Source of the DNA: Aphelocoma coerulescens
Taxonomy: Eukaryota > Chordata > Aves > Passeriformes > Corvidae
NCBI RefSeq assembly: GCF_041296385.1
Contig: NC_091013.1
Span: 31,939,001-32,003,000 of the forward strand
Length of the DNA stretch: 64,000 bases
Reading direction: 5' to 3'
Every line of letters starts with the position of its first letter. Within the stretch, counting starts at the first letter, position 1. The translations under genes were made by a program, and so were the position numbers. Shown here piece after piece: positions 13,401 through 25,779 of the stretch. Under the pieces are notes generated by a model. The model was not told the DNA's origin, searched no databases, and worked only from the letters and a program-made list of their open reading frames with translations.

Positions 13401-15199
13401 TAGCATCTCTGCCATTTTAATTCCTTCATTTAAATGAAATGAATAATAACTGACCAGGTTTAAGTATTTATATTAGGTGTCCTGAAGGTGAATGGTGGTA
13501 CGGTATATTACAGGATTATAATGTAGTAGGTCCATGGTATCAGCCCTTGATCTTGTGACTGTGACTGGCAGTGACTTGACTTGGGAGTAGCTTTCCTGGT
13601 ATCTGGGAGCTTTCACAGTACTTGGCCTGCTTTTAGAGTGGAAAAAGAAAAAAATAACCATACTAAATAAATACAGTTGAAGTTATAAAGGGTATTCAAT
13701 TGGAACTTTGCAATTGAATTTGACGAAATAAAAATTATTTTAAATAGTGTGTGACTTTTTTTTTCTGAAAACGTGCATATCACACTTACCCTGAAAAGAC
13801 CTCCAATATAATGTTAGATGTCTGTCCTCATGGAGGACAAAAAGCCAGGGTTACTTAAATGCTTTGTAACTTCTGAACTGACAGTCATAGAAGTGAACCT
13901 CAAGTTTGTTCTGCCTTCACCTTGGACAATGAAAAGAGAACAAAATGTAAGGTGCTTTAGAGGCCACTTCTGTGAAGAGGTATAATTTTGTAAGAAATAT
14001 TAGGTGCTTTGCTGATGAGTCCATGAAGGCACAGGGCTGGATGGAATTTTCTGAGTTGTTAAGTCTCGTTTTAACAGGGGCATAACACTCCTATTATATG
14101 GGAAACAAGGTTATCCTTGGCTATTAGTTCCTATAAATCAGGTTAGGTTTGTTACTTTGTTAACATCCTGTTTATCTTAACACTTTCTTCACCACAGTGG
14201 TGTAAGCCCTTGTCATGTATTTCTGAAGAGCAAATTGTAACTCAGCTCAGCTTCCACTTTGCTGAGTTTAACAGTATTTTTGCAGAAGGTGCCTCTTCCT
14301 TGTTTGCACAAACCTTTCTCTACATGTTGCAGACTGAGCTGGACGGTGTTCAGCTTATTGTAGCAAGTGTTCCTGAATTAGGTTCATTGCTGCTTCTTGT
14401 AGCAACAAGAGCACACTGCCTGCTACACCCTACTGCAGTTCTCTCCCTTTTTGTGGCTGTCTTATCTGACTCGAAGGTCTTCTTTCTTCTTGTTTTTTTC
14501 TTCAACTGATAAGGTCCCATTTAGTAGCAGAAGTTCTTGTTAGTCTGTGGTGTACTGTTTTATCTTAGTACTCTTTAACTTCTTTCTTTTACTTCAGTCC
14601 TGGTTCTGCTTTGCTAGTTTTGCTGTAAACTGATGAATTGCATCTTGATTACTGCATCACAAATTTGAACACTGCTTTATGTATGAATCTTCCCTGAATT
14701 TAATGTTTTGAGGAGTGCTTTGTTTATGACTAATCAGTGCATTTTTCTGTGAATTAAAGATTTACTTTTCTTAAACTTAGTGTATGTATTTCTGTGTTTG
14801 CTCCATCTGTACATTTTGATAGTGAAGCATCTTCTCCATACTGGAACCTGTTGACTTGCCACGTTTTGTGGTACCACAGTCAAAGATTTCTAACATGCTC
14901 TGTTGAAGCAAAATGGCAGATATTTCAGGTTAAAAATCACACTGGAAAGCATACTAGTTGAAAAAGCTTGTGTTTTGACCTTAAAATAAATAGTTTGATC
15001 CATAGAGTTATTTGCTACCTCCCAGTTATACAGTTAATGGCTTTATTCTGTAATTCTGAGTGTAAATAAAGAAGTGAATGTGTGAAACTGAATGAACAAT
15101 TTTGTTTCAAATGGTAGAGAAGCTATGTTATAAAATGTTAACAGTCTGCATTTTTTCACATGTTTTTAGTGGGGTTTTGTTCCTATATTTATTACTTAC
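10446..15199. other. Non-coding sequence, no gene recognised
   Basis: Includes an open stretch of 102 codons at 12944-13252 (+), which I do not recognise and which has no supporting splice or family evidence. Otherwise AT-rich non-coding DNA. Confidence 0.5.
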
Positions 15200-15227
15200 C
15201 ACCCTCCCCCCCCCCAAAAAAAAAAAA
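15200..15227. repeat. Poly-C / poly-A homopolymer junction
   Basis: Ten C directly followed by twelve A. A simple repeat that is prone to length variation and assembly error. Confidence 0.85.
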
Positions 15228-18200
15228 TTTGATTCAGTCAGAAATAATTTGTCCATTTTGTGTCTTTCAGACTTCATTAAAAAAATAACTGGATACACAT
15301 GCTGAATTTCATTTGTGAAAGGTGGAGTAAGGTAAGATAATTTTAGTGATTACTGCTGTAATGTATGATGATCTGTTGACACTGAATGCAAGAGTTCAAA
15401 GATTCATCATAAATTAGAGGCAGACAAATCTGAAGGAACTTCAGCCTGGGAAATAATGAAGTTGACAAGATCCTATGTTCTGGTACCAGTGTCATGCTTT
15501 TACCCTATGGATTGTACTGGGGGGTAGTTCATTATATTGGCCAGAGATTTTCTGTTCTTATTTGGGTGCATTGTCCACAGAAGGTGAGGTAGTTCAGTAG
15601 CTAGTGACAGCGTGATATGTTTGTATTTGAACCAATTTGTGTTTCTGGAAGTCTGTGAGATTTCAAGTACAGCCTGTGCTGAGAGGCCAGTATTTGTCAC
15701 CTGTTTCTACCATAGGAACAAACCAGTCATTCTTTAGTTTTCCTCCTTAAACATCCTGAGATGGAAGAAGGCAGGTCTGCCAGTCACTGAGCATTGCTGT
15801 AACATACAGCAGTATCCTTCAGGATGGGGAGTGAACCCTGTTGAGCACTTCACAAACCTTTGTCAAGTATTTACTTCTCCACAGTGAAAGAGCTACTTTA
15901 TGTCCTGTGGTGTGGCAGGGTGCAGAGGCTGTTGGTCACATTACTAGGCCCTGAGAGAGAAATCTATGTCCTGGTGGGGTTCCTGTTAGCAGAAGTGAGA
16001 AGACTCTTGGCCACTTGTTTCCAACCAAAGTTCAGTCATAGGACTCCTCTTGCTTCCTGTGTGCAGAGCAGCTGTATGCTGAGCTGAACAGCTGCTTCTG
16101 GTATTCCTGAGAGTAAGAGAAGCTGGGCCACATGTGCTGATGAAATGGGGGATGTGGTCTGAACTGCAAGGCAGTTTGAAGCAGACTAATAAAATGAGTC
16201 TTCTGGTAGAGGCAGGAGGTTTTTCTGGTCTGGAAGTAGGAGGTAGAGAGAGGTGAAACAGGATGCTCTTGGTCAAATGTGTTGCTTATGGTTGCATGCA
16301 GAAATTAAGGGTGAACCTCAGTGGCCTTGTCCCTGATGTAGTGCCGTCAGTGCCCTTTTACAGAGTTCAGCAAATAATGAATGGTGGAGTAGAGTCAATG
16401 GTGAACAGTATTGACTTCTCAGAGATGTTATTCCCCTGCTCCTGCTAAGGGAGATCAAATTCGTTAGTAAGATCAAGCAGACAAAGTCAGCAGATGCACT
16501 TTCTCCTGCAGCATTGCTTTTCTTGTGTCAAATGTGTTTCTTAATGCAGACTGAGGATCAATTACTGAAAAGTCTAAAGAGGGGTGCTGCCATGATTGTG
16601 CCTACATCTGAAATTAAAGCAAAGGGTCGATACCATGGACTCGGTTATTTAATTGGGGCAGAATGGAACAGAGTGCACAACAGGATACTCTAGAGGCTTA
16701 TGTGTAATTTTTTTCCTTTCACCATCTTGAACTGAAGATGCGAAGAGCAGCTTGGGAGTCAGGCATGCACTTAGAGATCTTTCTCTGTCCCAAGAAGGCC
16801 AGGATAAAGTTGCCAGCAGCAAATTAGCATTGCCAGACCCTGTGACTTAAGAGGAATTACAGTAATACTAGTCATTCATACCATCTTTCTTTCTTTTATT
16901 AATCATTGTCTGCATTGGAAAAGAAATGCCTGAGGCAATCCTTCATCTCCATCCAATTCAGTGCAGCTTCTTGCTGAAGAAATTAAAAAAGAATTGTCAT
17001 TCTGCCCCAAGACAGTTATGACTTCTCCCATGTGGGGTCTGTCTCCACACTTGCAAAGAAATCCATTACAATAGAGCTAAAACCCAGCATTTGGGGCTGC
17101 CCTACAGAGACAGCATATCATCCTAATTAAGTGTTTCTCAAATATGGCCCTGGCTGTGCAACCCAGTCCATATTTTGTCAGATCGCACTACCTGCTTGAA
17201 GCTTTGTGTTAGAGTAGGTCTGCAGAGAAAATAGGAGAGAAGGAAAAGAGAACGCCACCACTTCTATTTGCCTGCTTGCTTGCTATTTTGGTGCATACTT
17301 GCTTTCCACTGATGTAGATTTAGTGGCTTCTTTATTAGGAGTCAAACTCCGTGTTGCACATATAAATCTCCACATAATTTTTTTGATTGAGGCTCCTTAA
17401 TATGTATATGACAGGTTATGTCACCCTTTTTAAGTAAGAGTCAGAGCTTTCTCTTCAGTCAGTTCTCTGGGTGACATCTATAGAAAATGTGCCCTGCTAA
17501 AGTATATGCTAGTGTAGATAATGAGTGGACAAACAGCATGGGTGACTAAGGAGAGGTGATCGTTAATATAAGCACAGCAAGCTGCTTTATGATTCTTGTT
17601 GTTAGGTTTTACTGCAAGTTTACTATCTGCTTTTACAGTTTGGGTTTGGTTTTTTTTTAACAAAAACCACCAGCATTTGCTAGTTTGTTCCTTTTTCCTT
17701 CTTGCCAGTTTGTAAAGTATAAATTCAGAGCAGGCCATGTGCGACTCTGTGGCTGTGTTAAATGTGCAGTGATCCTGTTTCTTAGAGAGTAATGTTCATC
17801 ATCCTCTTGTTCATGCTAGATCAATTCATGCCCCATGCAGACACGGCATGTATAATTGCAGTAACTACACGTGCAGTCATTGCATAATGTGTGGCACTTG
17901 GCCTTTCTGTAATATTCTGTATTCCATTAGCGGGTTTTCTGACTGCTGGCTTTAGTATACAGAGCTAACCATGACTTTTAACAGTGAAGAGAGGGATGGA
18001 GAACTGAGTTTGAGTAACATGTTAAACAAAGGCATGATGATATTGAATAGAGCCTGAATGCAGGGAGAGGGAAAGAAAGAAGAATAAGAGGACATGATGT
18101 CACATAGCTAGTGAGAACAGCTGTAGAGGGCACATAGTCAGGGAGAAGGCAGAGGTAGAATTTCAAATGTTTGAAGTATCTGGAAACAACAGTGATCTGT

Positions 18201-19235
18201 GGGCTGTTACTTTGGTTCTTTCTTATGACTGCTGTCTCTTTTTACAGATATTTTATCTGTATTATGTTCTCTGCAAGCACAAAAATTAAGCTTTTTCTGG
18301 AATTAAATGATACTCTTACATCAAGACCTTTAAAGTGTTCAGAACTTTATCCTGTCCAAGCTTGCATTCAATTCGATAACGTTAATTTTACTCCTATGTT
18401 TGCATTTTAATTATAAAGCTATTACAATGTTTAAATTACAAAATGTCTAGTACCTATTGTTAATAATCTCAGCATTATCCTTGGGAGATACATGGATGAA
18501 CTACCACAGAATAATAATGAGGATTTCAGTAATAATTGTTTCACTAAAACATACTGAGAGAATTAACACTTAATGTGAACCATCTAAACCAACTTTCAAA
18601 ACCAGCTGCCTACCATGCTACTTTCCTTTTTGGAAACTCTGCATATGGATAATTTCCTACTTCCATTAGTATTTTCCATTTAGCTAGGAAGATAAGAGAG
18701 AAAGTGAGTGTGTAGGTCCTCAGGTACAGACTTCCATACATCAAAAGGTCTGGACTGTGCAGTACAAACACTTGCAAACGTTCTGTATGGTCCCCATACA
18801 TACAGACTGCAATAGCTTGAAGCACTGCAATAAAAGACAAAAAATCTGCAGTTTGCTTCAGACTGAGGCATTACTAACATGCTATTCTCTGAAGAATAAA
18901 TAGCAGAATAGGCTCATAGTTATTTTTAACTTTAGTACAGGATTTTTCATAACTTTGGGGAGGGCAGGGAAAATTTTCAAATTAGTATCTTTAATCTGAA
19001 GTCAGACATCTCGATAAAAGTCCTTTGTAGACACCGGGGAGCTGCAGCCCTTGGTACAGTCAGGAGCAGTTGTCAGTGATCTGAGGTCTCCCAAAAAGTC
19101 AGGTCAGTCTTAAAAACTACACCAGGAGAAATCTTAAGTTTTCTGCTTGCTTCAGTGGAACTGAAGCTTATAGTTATGCATCTGCTCATGTGCTGCCCCT
19201 AAGCTGGGTTGCCTTGCTGAACCAGAATTTATTTG
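15228..19235. other. Non-coding sequence, no gene recognised
   Basis: Ordinary AT-rich, CpG-poor sequence. No exon, RNA gene or recognised transposon was supported on either strand. Confidence 0.5.
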
Positions 19236-19552
19236 ATCATAGAATCTCCTGAGTTGGAAGGGACCCACGAGGATCATCAAGTCTAACTCTTGGTCCTACA
19301 CAGGGCAGCCCCAAGAATCCCACCATGTGCCTGAGGGTATTGTCCAAATGCTTCTTGAACTCAGTCAGGCTTAGTGCTGTGACCACTTCCCTGGGGAGCC
19401 TGTTCCAGTGCCCAACCACTCTCTGGGTGAAGAACCTTTTCCTAATATCCAACCTAACCTTACCAACACAGCTTCATGCCATTCCCTTGGAATCCTGTTA
19501 CTGGTCACCAAAGAGAAGAGATTGGTGCCTGCTCTCCCACTTCTACCCCTCC
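19236..19552 (-). mobile_element. CR1 LINE fragment, 5'-truncated, minus strand
   Basis: Begins with ATCATAGAATCTCCTGAGTT, the reverse complement of the CR1 3' end. The minus strand encodes CR1 ORF2 C-terminal residues such as MDIRKRFFTQRVVGHWNRLP followed by REVV. This fits a typical short, 5'-truncated avian CR1 copy with only the last part of the reverse transcriptase reading frame and the 3'UTR. It is an inactive remnant. Confidence 0.92.
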
Positions 19553-20266
19553 TATTGGATGCCCCATAGCTATTAATTTAGCACAATTAGACATTTTTAG
19601 CCATGATATTCAGAGGAAATCTTAACTGCTTGCCTATTTTGACTATTCTGTGACATGTGCAGACAGCTGCAAACCTACTTCTAAAGCACCAAGATGCACA
19701 ACTCACACTTCTGCTGTTTGAAGAATGAATCAACAAGTAAGTATATTAAAATTCAGGCCAAATTTGTCTGAAGGAGGCGACATATACAAATATCACCTTT
19801 TAACAAGATGGTTACTTTCAGCTCAAAGCAGAGAAATGCAAATGTGGGTCAGAAGAAGAGCTTAAAATTGCAGACTAAGGAAATGTTTTGTGCTTTTAAG
19901 GTTTTTTTTTTTGCATTTGTATGTCAAGCTGGTAGAGATACCAAAACGTTAAAACAAGAAGAGGAAGAAAAACAAAAACCATATTCTTACAGCATGTTGA
20001 ACCGTTTTCTTGAAATGAGTAGTGTATTTATTCTTTTAAAAAGCCTTTGAATATTAGCGAGAAAATCATCATGCCTTATAGCAGAAACATTTCCAGATGT
20101 TGCATGCTTGAGTGACCCAAGTAATTGAAAAGTCCACATGAACATATTCAACAGTTTGTGAATATAAGAAATTGTACTGCATAATGAGAGTTTAAGGTAC
20201 TGTGCAACTCTTAGAGGCTTGTGTAACAGAATCCCACAAACATTTCAGATTTGCGCTGGGATTTCC
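19553..20266. other. Non-coding sequence between CR1 fragments
   Basis: No recognised feature. An 80-codon ORF at 19808 contains Lys- and Phe-rich low-complexity sequence and looks like chance. Confidence 0.45.
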
Positions 20267-20320
20267 CATAGAATCATTAAGACTGGAAAAGATCCCCAAG
20301 ATCTTTGAGTCCAACACAGA
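20267..20320 (-). mobile_element. Short CR1 3'-end fragment, minus strand
   Basis: CATAGAATCATTAAGACTGG, followed by sequence like the reverse complement of a CR1 3' terminus (AAGATCCCCAAGATC, then GAGTCCAAC). Only about 55 bases are kept, as is common for heavily 5'-truncated CR1 copies. Confidence 0.75.
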
Positions 20321-21721
20321 TAAAGGTATACAAGGGCTTTAGCTATATCCTGTATTTTTGTGGTCTCAGGAGGTTTCAGAAGGTCTTGGGTGTTCTACTC
20401 ATGATTTTGCATTTCTGAGAAGAAGCATCCAGTTTTTACATGTCTCATATTTTAAAACCCATCAGACTTTCTGGCTGTCAGAATGACTTTTTAAGTTTCT
20501 CCCTTGGGAGTTTCCAAATTGGGAATTTTTTAAAGGTACCTTTTTTTATATGTGATTGAAATATAGATCCATTACTAAGATTTTTTAGAGAATTTTTATT
20601 CCTCATACTATTGAATTTTATATATATGGAAAATGTGATCTAGGCAACTTCAGGCTTGTTAATTTGACCCTAATAACCTTAAAATTTTTTTCTAAGGAAT
20701 GAATAATTGAAGACTTGGGAATTGAGTGGAGGGAGGATGAAACACAATCTATTTCACTAAGATAGGTCATGTCAAACTGGCCTAGTATCTTTTTTTAATA
20801 AGAAAGTAGGTTTTCTAGAAAAATAAATGGGCTAGATCTGGTCTCTCTGGATCTACTGAGCCATTTAACGTGGTGCTGCATCAAAATTATCGTTCAAGGT
20901 GGAGGAAGAACAGGTGCATGCATGTAAACCCACCTGAAGAACTGGCACAGGAGAGACAGAAGGAGGTAGATATGTGATGAATTACTCTCTGGGAGTTGAC
21001 TTGTTTAGTTTTCTTGAGGCTTTTTTGTTTGTTTTGTTTTTTCTCTGGTTGATATTGTTGGCATGCTGTATTGAAAGCAAGCTGTTGAAACTTGCAGGTG
21101 GGAGGAGGACAGTGTGTAGTGTGCAGTTTTAGGTGGAATGACTATACAATTAATTGGACAATTAGATAATACTAAAGGGATGGAATTCAACCCAGCAAAG
21201 TGTCAGGCCACACATTGTCATGAATTCACTTACCCAGTTTAACCTTGATGTCAAAATTAGCAGTATGACAGTCTGAGCTCTTATGTAATCAGTGGAAAGA
21301 GGCAGATTTTTAATTAGGCACCCAACTCCTGCTTTCTGTCTTGACTGTTAACAGAGCCTGGGCACCTGACTCTGGCATCAGTGCTGAATGCCTGAAACTG
21401 GATGGTGCTACAGCCTCAGCTTAGGAAGTAATGCAACAACTTTTCCTATGAAGAGGGAGTTCAGCAATGGAAGACTTTGAAGGAGAAAGGCCTATATGAG
21501 GGTAAGTGGGTTCAAGTTTGTCTTTAGTCTGTCAGTTTGACACCGTCATGAAAATGATGTATGGGTTACATGGAAGTGCCAAAAGAGGCATTTCCAGTTG
21601 AGGGAGGGCATCTCAGCTGGGTGCATCTGGGCTGGGACCTGATCTGGAATAAGTGTGCAACACTTCTTGCAGTATCTGAGAAACTTCACCTCAGTATGTA
21701 GGAGAGGCAGAGAAAACTGAA
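20321..21721. other. Non-coding sequence, no gene recognised
   Basis: AT-rich, with several T runs and short TA runs. No supported feature. Confidence 0.5.
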
Positions 21722-21938
21722 AGAGGGTAGATTTAGATTAGATATGAAGAAGTAATTTTTTACAGTGTGGGTGGTGAGACATTGGAACAGGTTGCCCAGA
21801 GAAACTGTGGATGCCCCATCCCTGGAAGTGTTCAAGGCCAGATTGGATGGGGCTTTGAACAGCCTGATCTACTGGAATGGCAGAGGGGTTGTAACTAGTT
21901 GGTCTTTAAGGTTCCTTCCAACCCAAACCATTCTGTGA
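21722..21938 (+). mobile_element. CR1 LINE fragment, plus strand
   Basis: Contains the CR1 ORF2 end and 3'UTR pattern: GATTTAGATTAGATATGAAG, ACATTGGAACAGGTTGCCCA, CATCCCTGGAAGTGTTCAAG, and the 3' end GTTCCTTCCAACCCAAACCA then TTCTGTGA. It is 5'-truncated. Stops in the reading frame show it is inactive. Confidence 0.93.
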
Positions 21939-23793
21939 AAAGCTACAGTGAAGATCAAAGTACTTAGGTTACAAGAGGAGTCTGAGACAGCTGTGTTGGA
22001 TATGTCAGGAAGACTGGTAAAATGGGAAATGCAATTGCTGCAACTCTGCTTCTGGAGTCATGGGGAGCTTTGAAATGTGGCTGATATCAGCTAGGTGATA
22101 GCCAACAAGCAGGATTTCTGCAGACTATTGGAGGACTAGTGCAGGTCTATGTGTAACAGTATGGTATTGTAGGAAGATTATTATACCAAAACAGAAGTGC
22201 CTACTTGTGTGATTTAGAGGTGATGTGAACTGAATATATGGCATGTCTTACTGATTGAATTTGTGTATGCACCTAGCACATGGATAAAATATTTAACCCA
22301 TGTAGAATGCATGGTGATAATTGCATAATACATGACAGTAGTCAGTAGGAGAATGCTTGATGTACAGTTAGGGACAAGCTTAAAGATTTATGAAGGGCAA
22401 TGATTGCTTGGATTCTTTGGATTTAGGCTGTTTGGCAGCTTGTGCTTTTTGATCACTCCTATAGAGTGTGATACTTACTGTCTGCTGTATTGCCCTGCAG
22501 TTGCCCTGCATTACACAGGGAATGCTATGTGATAAATCAGGCTTTGAGTGAATTTGTAGGGCTGGACAAAGGCATGTTAAGTTTAGCCTGTGACAAAGAT
22601 ACATTTAAAAGCTGACTGCTGGATAGCAAACTTATGACCACTGACACAAAAGCTTGCTCTGAAGTGGAAATTGTGGTTGTAGATCTCTGATGTGCCTGTA
22701 GTGACAAATGATGGGTGCAGCACTAACAATCAGTGACAGCCCTTGTCCCAGATACCTCCTCAGTTTGATAAACACTGAAACTTAAAACTGTACATTAGTG
22801 AAGAGCTGTCCTTTGCCTGGATGCTGGTTTGTCCCAATACTGGGTTCAAAAAGGAGCTGAATCCTTTGACCAAGGATGATTAATATGCATTCTAATGTCT
22901 TGCAAATCCTTAGTTGCTCTAATTGACTTTGTCAGCTATTAAGATACTGATTAGGTTGCTCTTTACCTGAAATCTTCATAAAATAGCAGGAGGAAAATAC
23001 CACAGCCAGAAACATTTTTAATGTACTTCTGGCAGCACTATGTTTATTTCTCTAGTTATTTGTTTATTAATAAGTGCTCAGCCTGGGATTTTAAGTGTCC
23101 AGAAGAATATCAGGAGAGAGTAGTATGGCTTCTCTTTTTTTTTTTTCTTCTTCTTCCTAATTAATTATTGTATAGTAGTACTAAGTTGTTATTGTTCTGT
23201 GATAAAAACAATTGTAGGATGATCTCATAGTCCTTACTTGGAAAGTTGCCACAGTGAAGAAAAACTCTGTTTATGGACTGAATTGTCAGTAGTTTGGAAG
23301 GGGGTTGTTCTGTTGGAAACACAGTGCTTTGAGTGGCAGCCCAAGAGGAGGGATGACAAGGAGGGGAGGATTCAGAAGATAAGTGTGAAAATGTGTCAGG
23401 GCTTTTTCAGGTTTATTTTTTATTAGAGTCATGGTCAACTACCTTAGATTTAGAATCTGTCCCAGTTTAGATATGGCTTTTCTTCCCTCTGTATTCTAGG
23501 TTTTATTTAGCTCCAAGTCATGTTTTTCTGGCTGGTAAACTGGGGGTTTATTTTGAAAATCTGTCTAAGCCTCTTCCTGAGAGACAGCACTTGGAGCATC
23601 TCAGGCCTGCATGGCTGTCACTTATAAGGATGCCCAGAAAAACTGGAACAACATCACTTGAAGATGTTTCTGTAAAAGATTATAAGGTCTGAGGGAACCC
23701 ACCTCTAAATTTCAGGAAAAAGACATCTCACAGTCATATTGGGGAAGAAAAAGAAACAGAAAAATTTCCAGCAAACCCAGATTCTTTGTGTGT
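21939..23793. other. Non-coding sequence, no gene recognised
   Basis: No exon or known repeat was recognised. A T-rich run lies near 23135-23155. Confidence 0.5.
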
Positions 23794-23818
23794 GGGGAGG
23801 GAATGAGGGGTGAGGGGG
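23794..23818 (+). other. Predicted G-quadruplex motif
   Basis: Four G tracts of 4, 3, 4 and 5 guanines are separated by loops of 1 (A), 5 (AATGA) and 3 (TGA) bases, which fits the canonical G3+N1-7 pattern. On the + strand it would be present in the INPP4A pre-mRNA if transcription starts upstream. Folding is predicted from the pattern, not shown. Confidence 0.6.
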
Positions 23819-24980
23819 ATGGTGGTGGATCAAATAAGCACAATCTACTGTTGCAGATCATTACTAAACATGAGATGTTGGAATGCAAATTTAATCTTGT
23901 TTCATAGTCTCTTAAGATAGCTGTTTGAAAGTCAGAAAAAATGACCTTTTGAAGATTCCTATCCCTCCCTATGCAGTTCTATCCAGTTGCCTATTTTGCT
24001 TAACTTAATACAGTTCAGTGAAGTAAATCCCATCCAAAGACTGTGCACCTTGCTTAACCTTTTCATAGCATGGTGTTTAATCAAGGTAAACACTGTCCTC
24101 ATACTTTGTTCACACAGATTCTTAAACAGTAATAAAAACCTAAATATTTTTATGCAATACGATGGGATCTATGTGAGCTCTATCTCTGGTGAACTGTGCA
24201 CAGTACAAGAGAGAAGGTTGCTCCAACTTATTTGCATATGATGTTTTTAATAGTATGTTTGCTGTTAGGATAGAATATATGCTATAAGAACTAAAAATAA
24301 ATTTTGCCAAGGTATTTTGGGGGTTTGTAGTCAAGCATGACGGAGATAATTTATTCTTGAAATGTGTTTATGTTGATTCTGTTTTGAACCAAGAATGTAT
24401 TCCTTGTGGAATATTTATGTTCAAGATCATTCTGTAATTTCCATATTAGAAAAACCTTACACTTAATGCAGTTCCTGCTAAATTTTAACCCCGGAAATGT
24501 CTAGAATGCACAAGATAAGATAGTCTGAAAGACATATTATAGTGCAGGCACTTGTAAGAGCATAGTCTTTGAAAATGTTTTAATAATAAGCTGTCTGAAA
24601 TGGTAGTTTTGCCTTTTGTCAATTTTACACGAGCAAAGAAAGAAAAAGAAGAAAAAAGTGCTGCTCAGCTTTTAACACCAAGCTATTTTTAGTGGGACTT
24701 TTGAACATTGATCTGGTGTTTCTAAGTGAAGGCATTTTCAGTTGTGGTTGTGCATGTTCACTCTGGAGACTTTCCTTCAGTCAAATCTGCTGTGGTCTGA
24801 GATAAGGTGATTTTTGGAGCTGTCCCAGGCAGCTGCCAGCTACTGTCAAACATTCAAACTGCAGGTGTAGAGAAAAAGAGTTGTGTGGAGGAAACTCCAG
24901 TTATGTACATATATAATTTTGGTATAGTGTCCTGGAAGCATCTTGGGATAGTGGGGTTTTGACCAAGGCCTAAAGTCTGA
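23819..24980. other. Non-coding sequence, no gene recognised
   Basis: Ordinary AT-rich sequence with no supported feature. Confidence 0.5.
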
Positions 24981-25779
24981 GGTTCAATGAGGTGAAGTGC
25001 TGGCTGCCTGCACTTGGGTCACAACAACCCCAGGCAGTGCTGCAGGCTGGGAACACAGTGGCTGGGAAGCTTCCAGTAGAAAAGGACCTGGGGGTGCTGG
25101 TCCACAGCAGCTGAACATGAGCCAGTGTGTGAGTAGGTGGCCAAGAAGGCCAATGGCAATCTGGCCTGTATTAGCAATAGTGTGGCCAGCAGGATGAGGG
25201 TAGTGATCGTCCTCTGTACTTGGCAGTGGTCAGGCCACACATCAAATCCTATGTCTAATTCTGGGCCCCTCAATTCAGGAGGAACATTGAGGTGCTGGGT
25301 TGGGTCTGGAGAAGGACAATGGAGCTGGTGAGGGGTCTAAAGCACAAGTCCCATGAGAAGCAGCTGATGAAGCTGGAGTTGTTTAGCCTGGAGAAAAGGA
25401 GGCTCAGGGGAGACCTTATTACTCTCTACACCACTTGAAAGGAGGTTGTGGCCAGGTGGGGTTGGCCTCTCCTGCCAAGTAACAAATGACAAGACAAGAG
25501 GAAACAGCCTTGATCAAGTTGTGCCAGGGGAGGTTTATATTGGATATTAGGAAAAATTTCTTCACTGAAAGGATTGTCAAGCACTGGAACAAACAGCCCA
25601 GAGAAGTGGTTGAGTCACCATCCCTGAAGGTATTTAAAAGACATATAGATGTGGCACTTGGGGGACATGGTTTAGTGGTGGACTTGGCACTGCTGGGTTA
25701 GTGGTTGGACTTGATCTTAGTAGTCTTTTCCAACCTACTCTTAGTAGTCTTTTTCAACCTACTCCAACGATTCTGTGAT
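24981..25779 (+). mobile_element. CR1 LINE, about 0.8 kb, plus strand
   Basis: Matches the CR1 ORF2 C-terminus and 3'UTR. It starts at GGTTCAATGAGGTGAAGTGC (the RFNKAKC-like segment), passes CACTTGGGTCACAACAACCC and GTTTAGCCTGGAGAAAAGGA, and ends in the avian CR1 tail near GTGGTGGACTTGGCACTGCT. Decayed frames remain, such as [20 protein letters not shown]. It is a 5'-truncated dead copy whose 3' end carries an extra 24-bp duplication. Confidence 0.95.
25716..25763 (+). repeat. 24-bp tandem duplication in the CR1 3' end
   Basis: CTTAGTAGTCTTTTCCAACC+TACT is followed directly by a second copy with one C-to-T change. The usual CR1 tail has this segment once, so the duplication arose in this copy or in its source subfamily. 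Confidence 0.85.
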
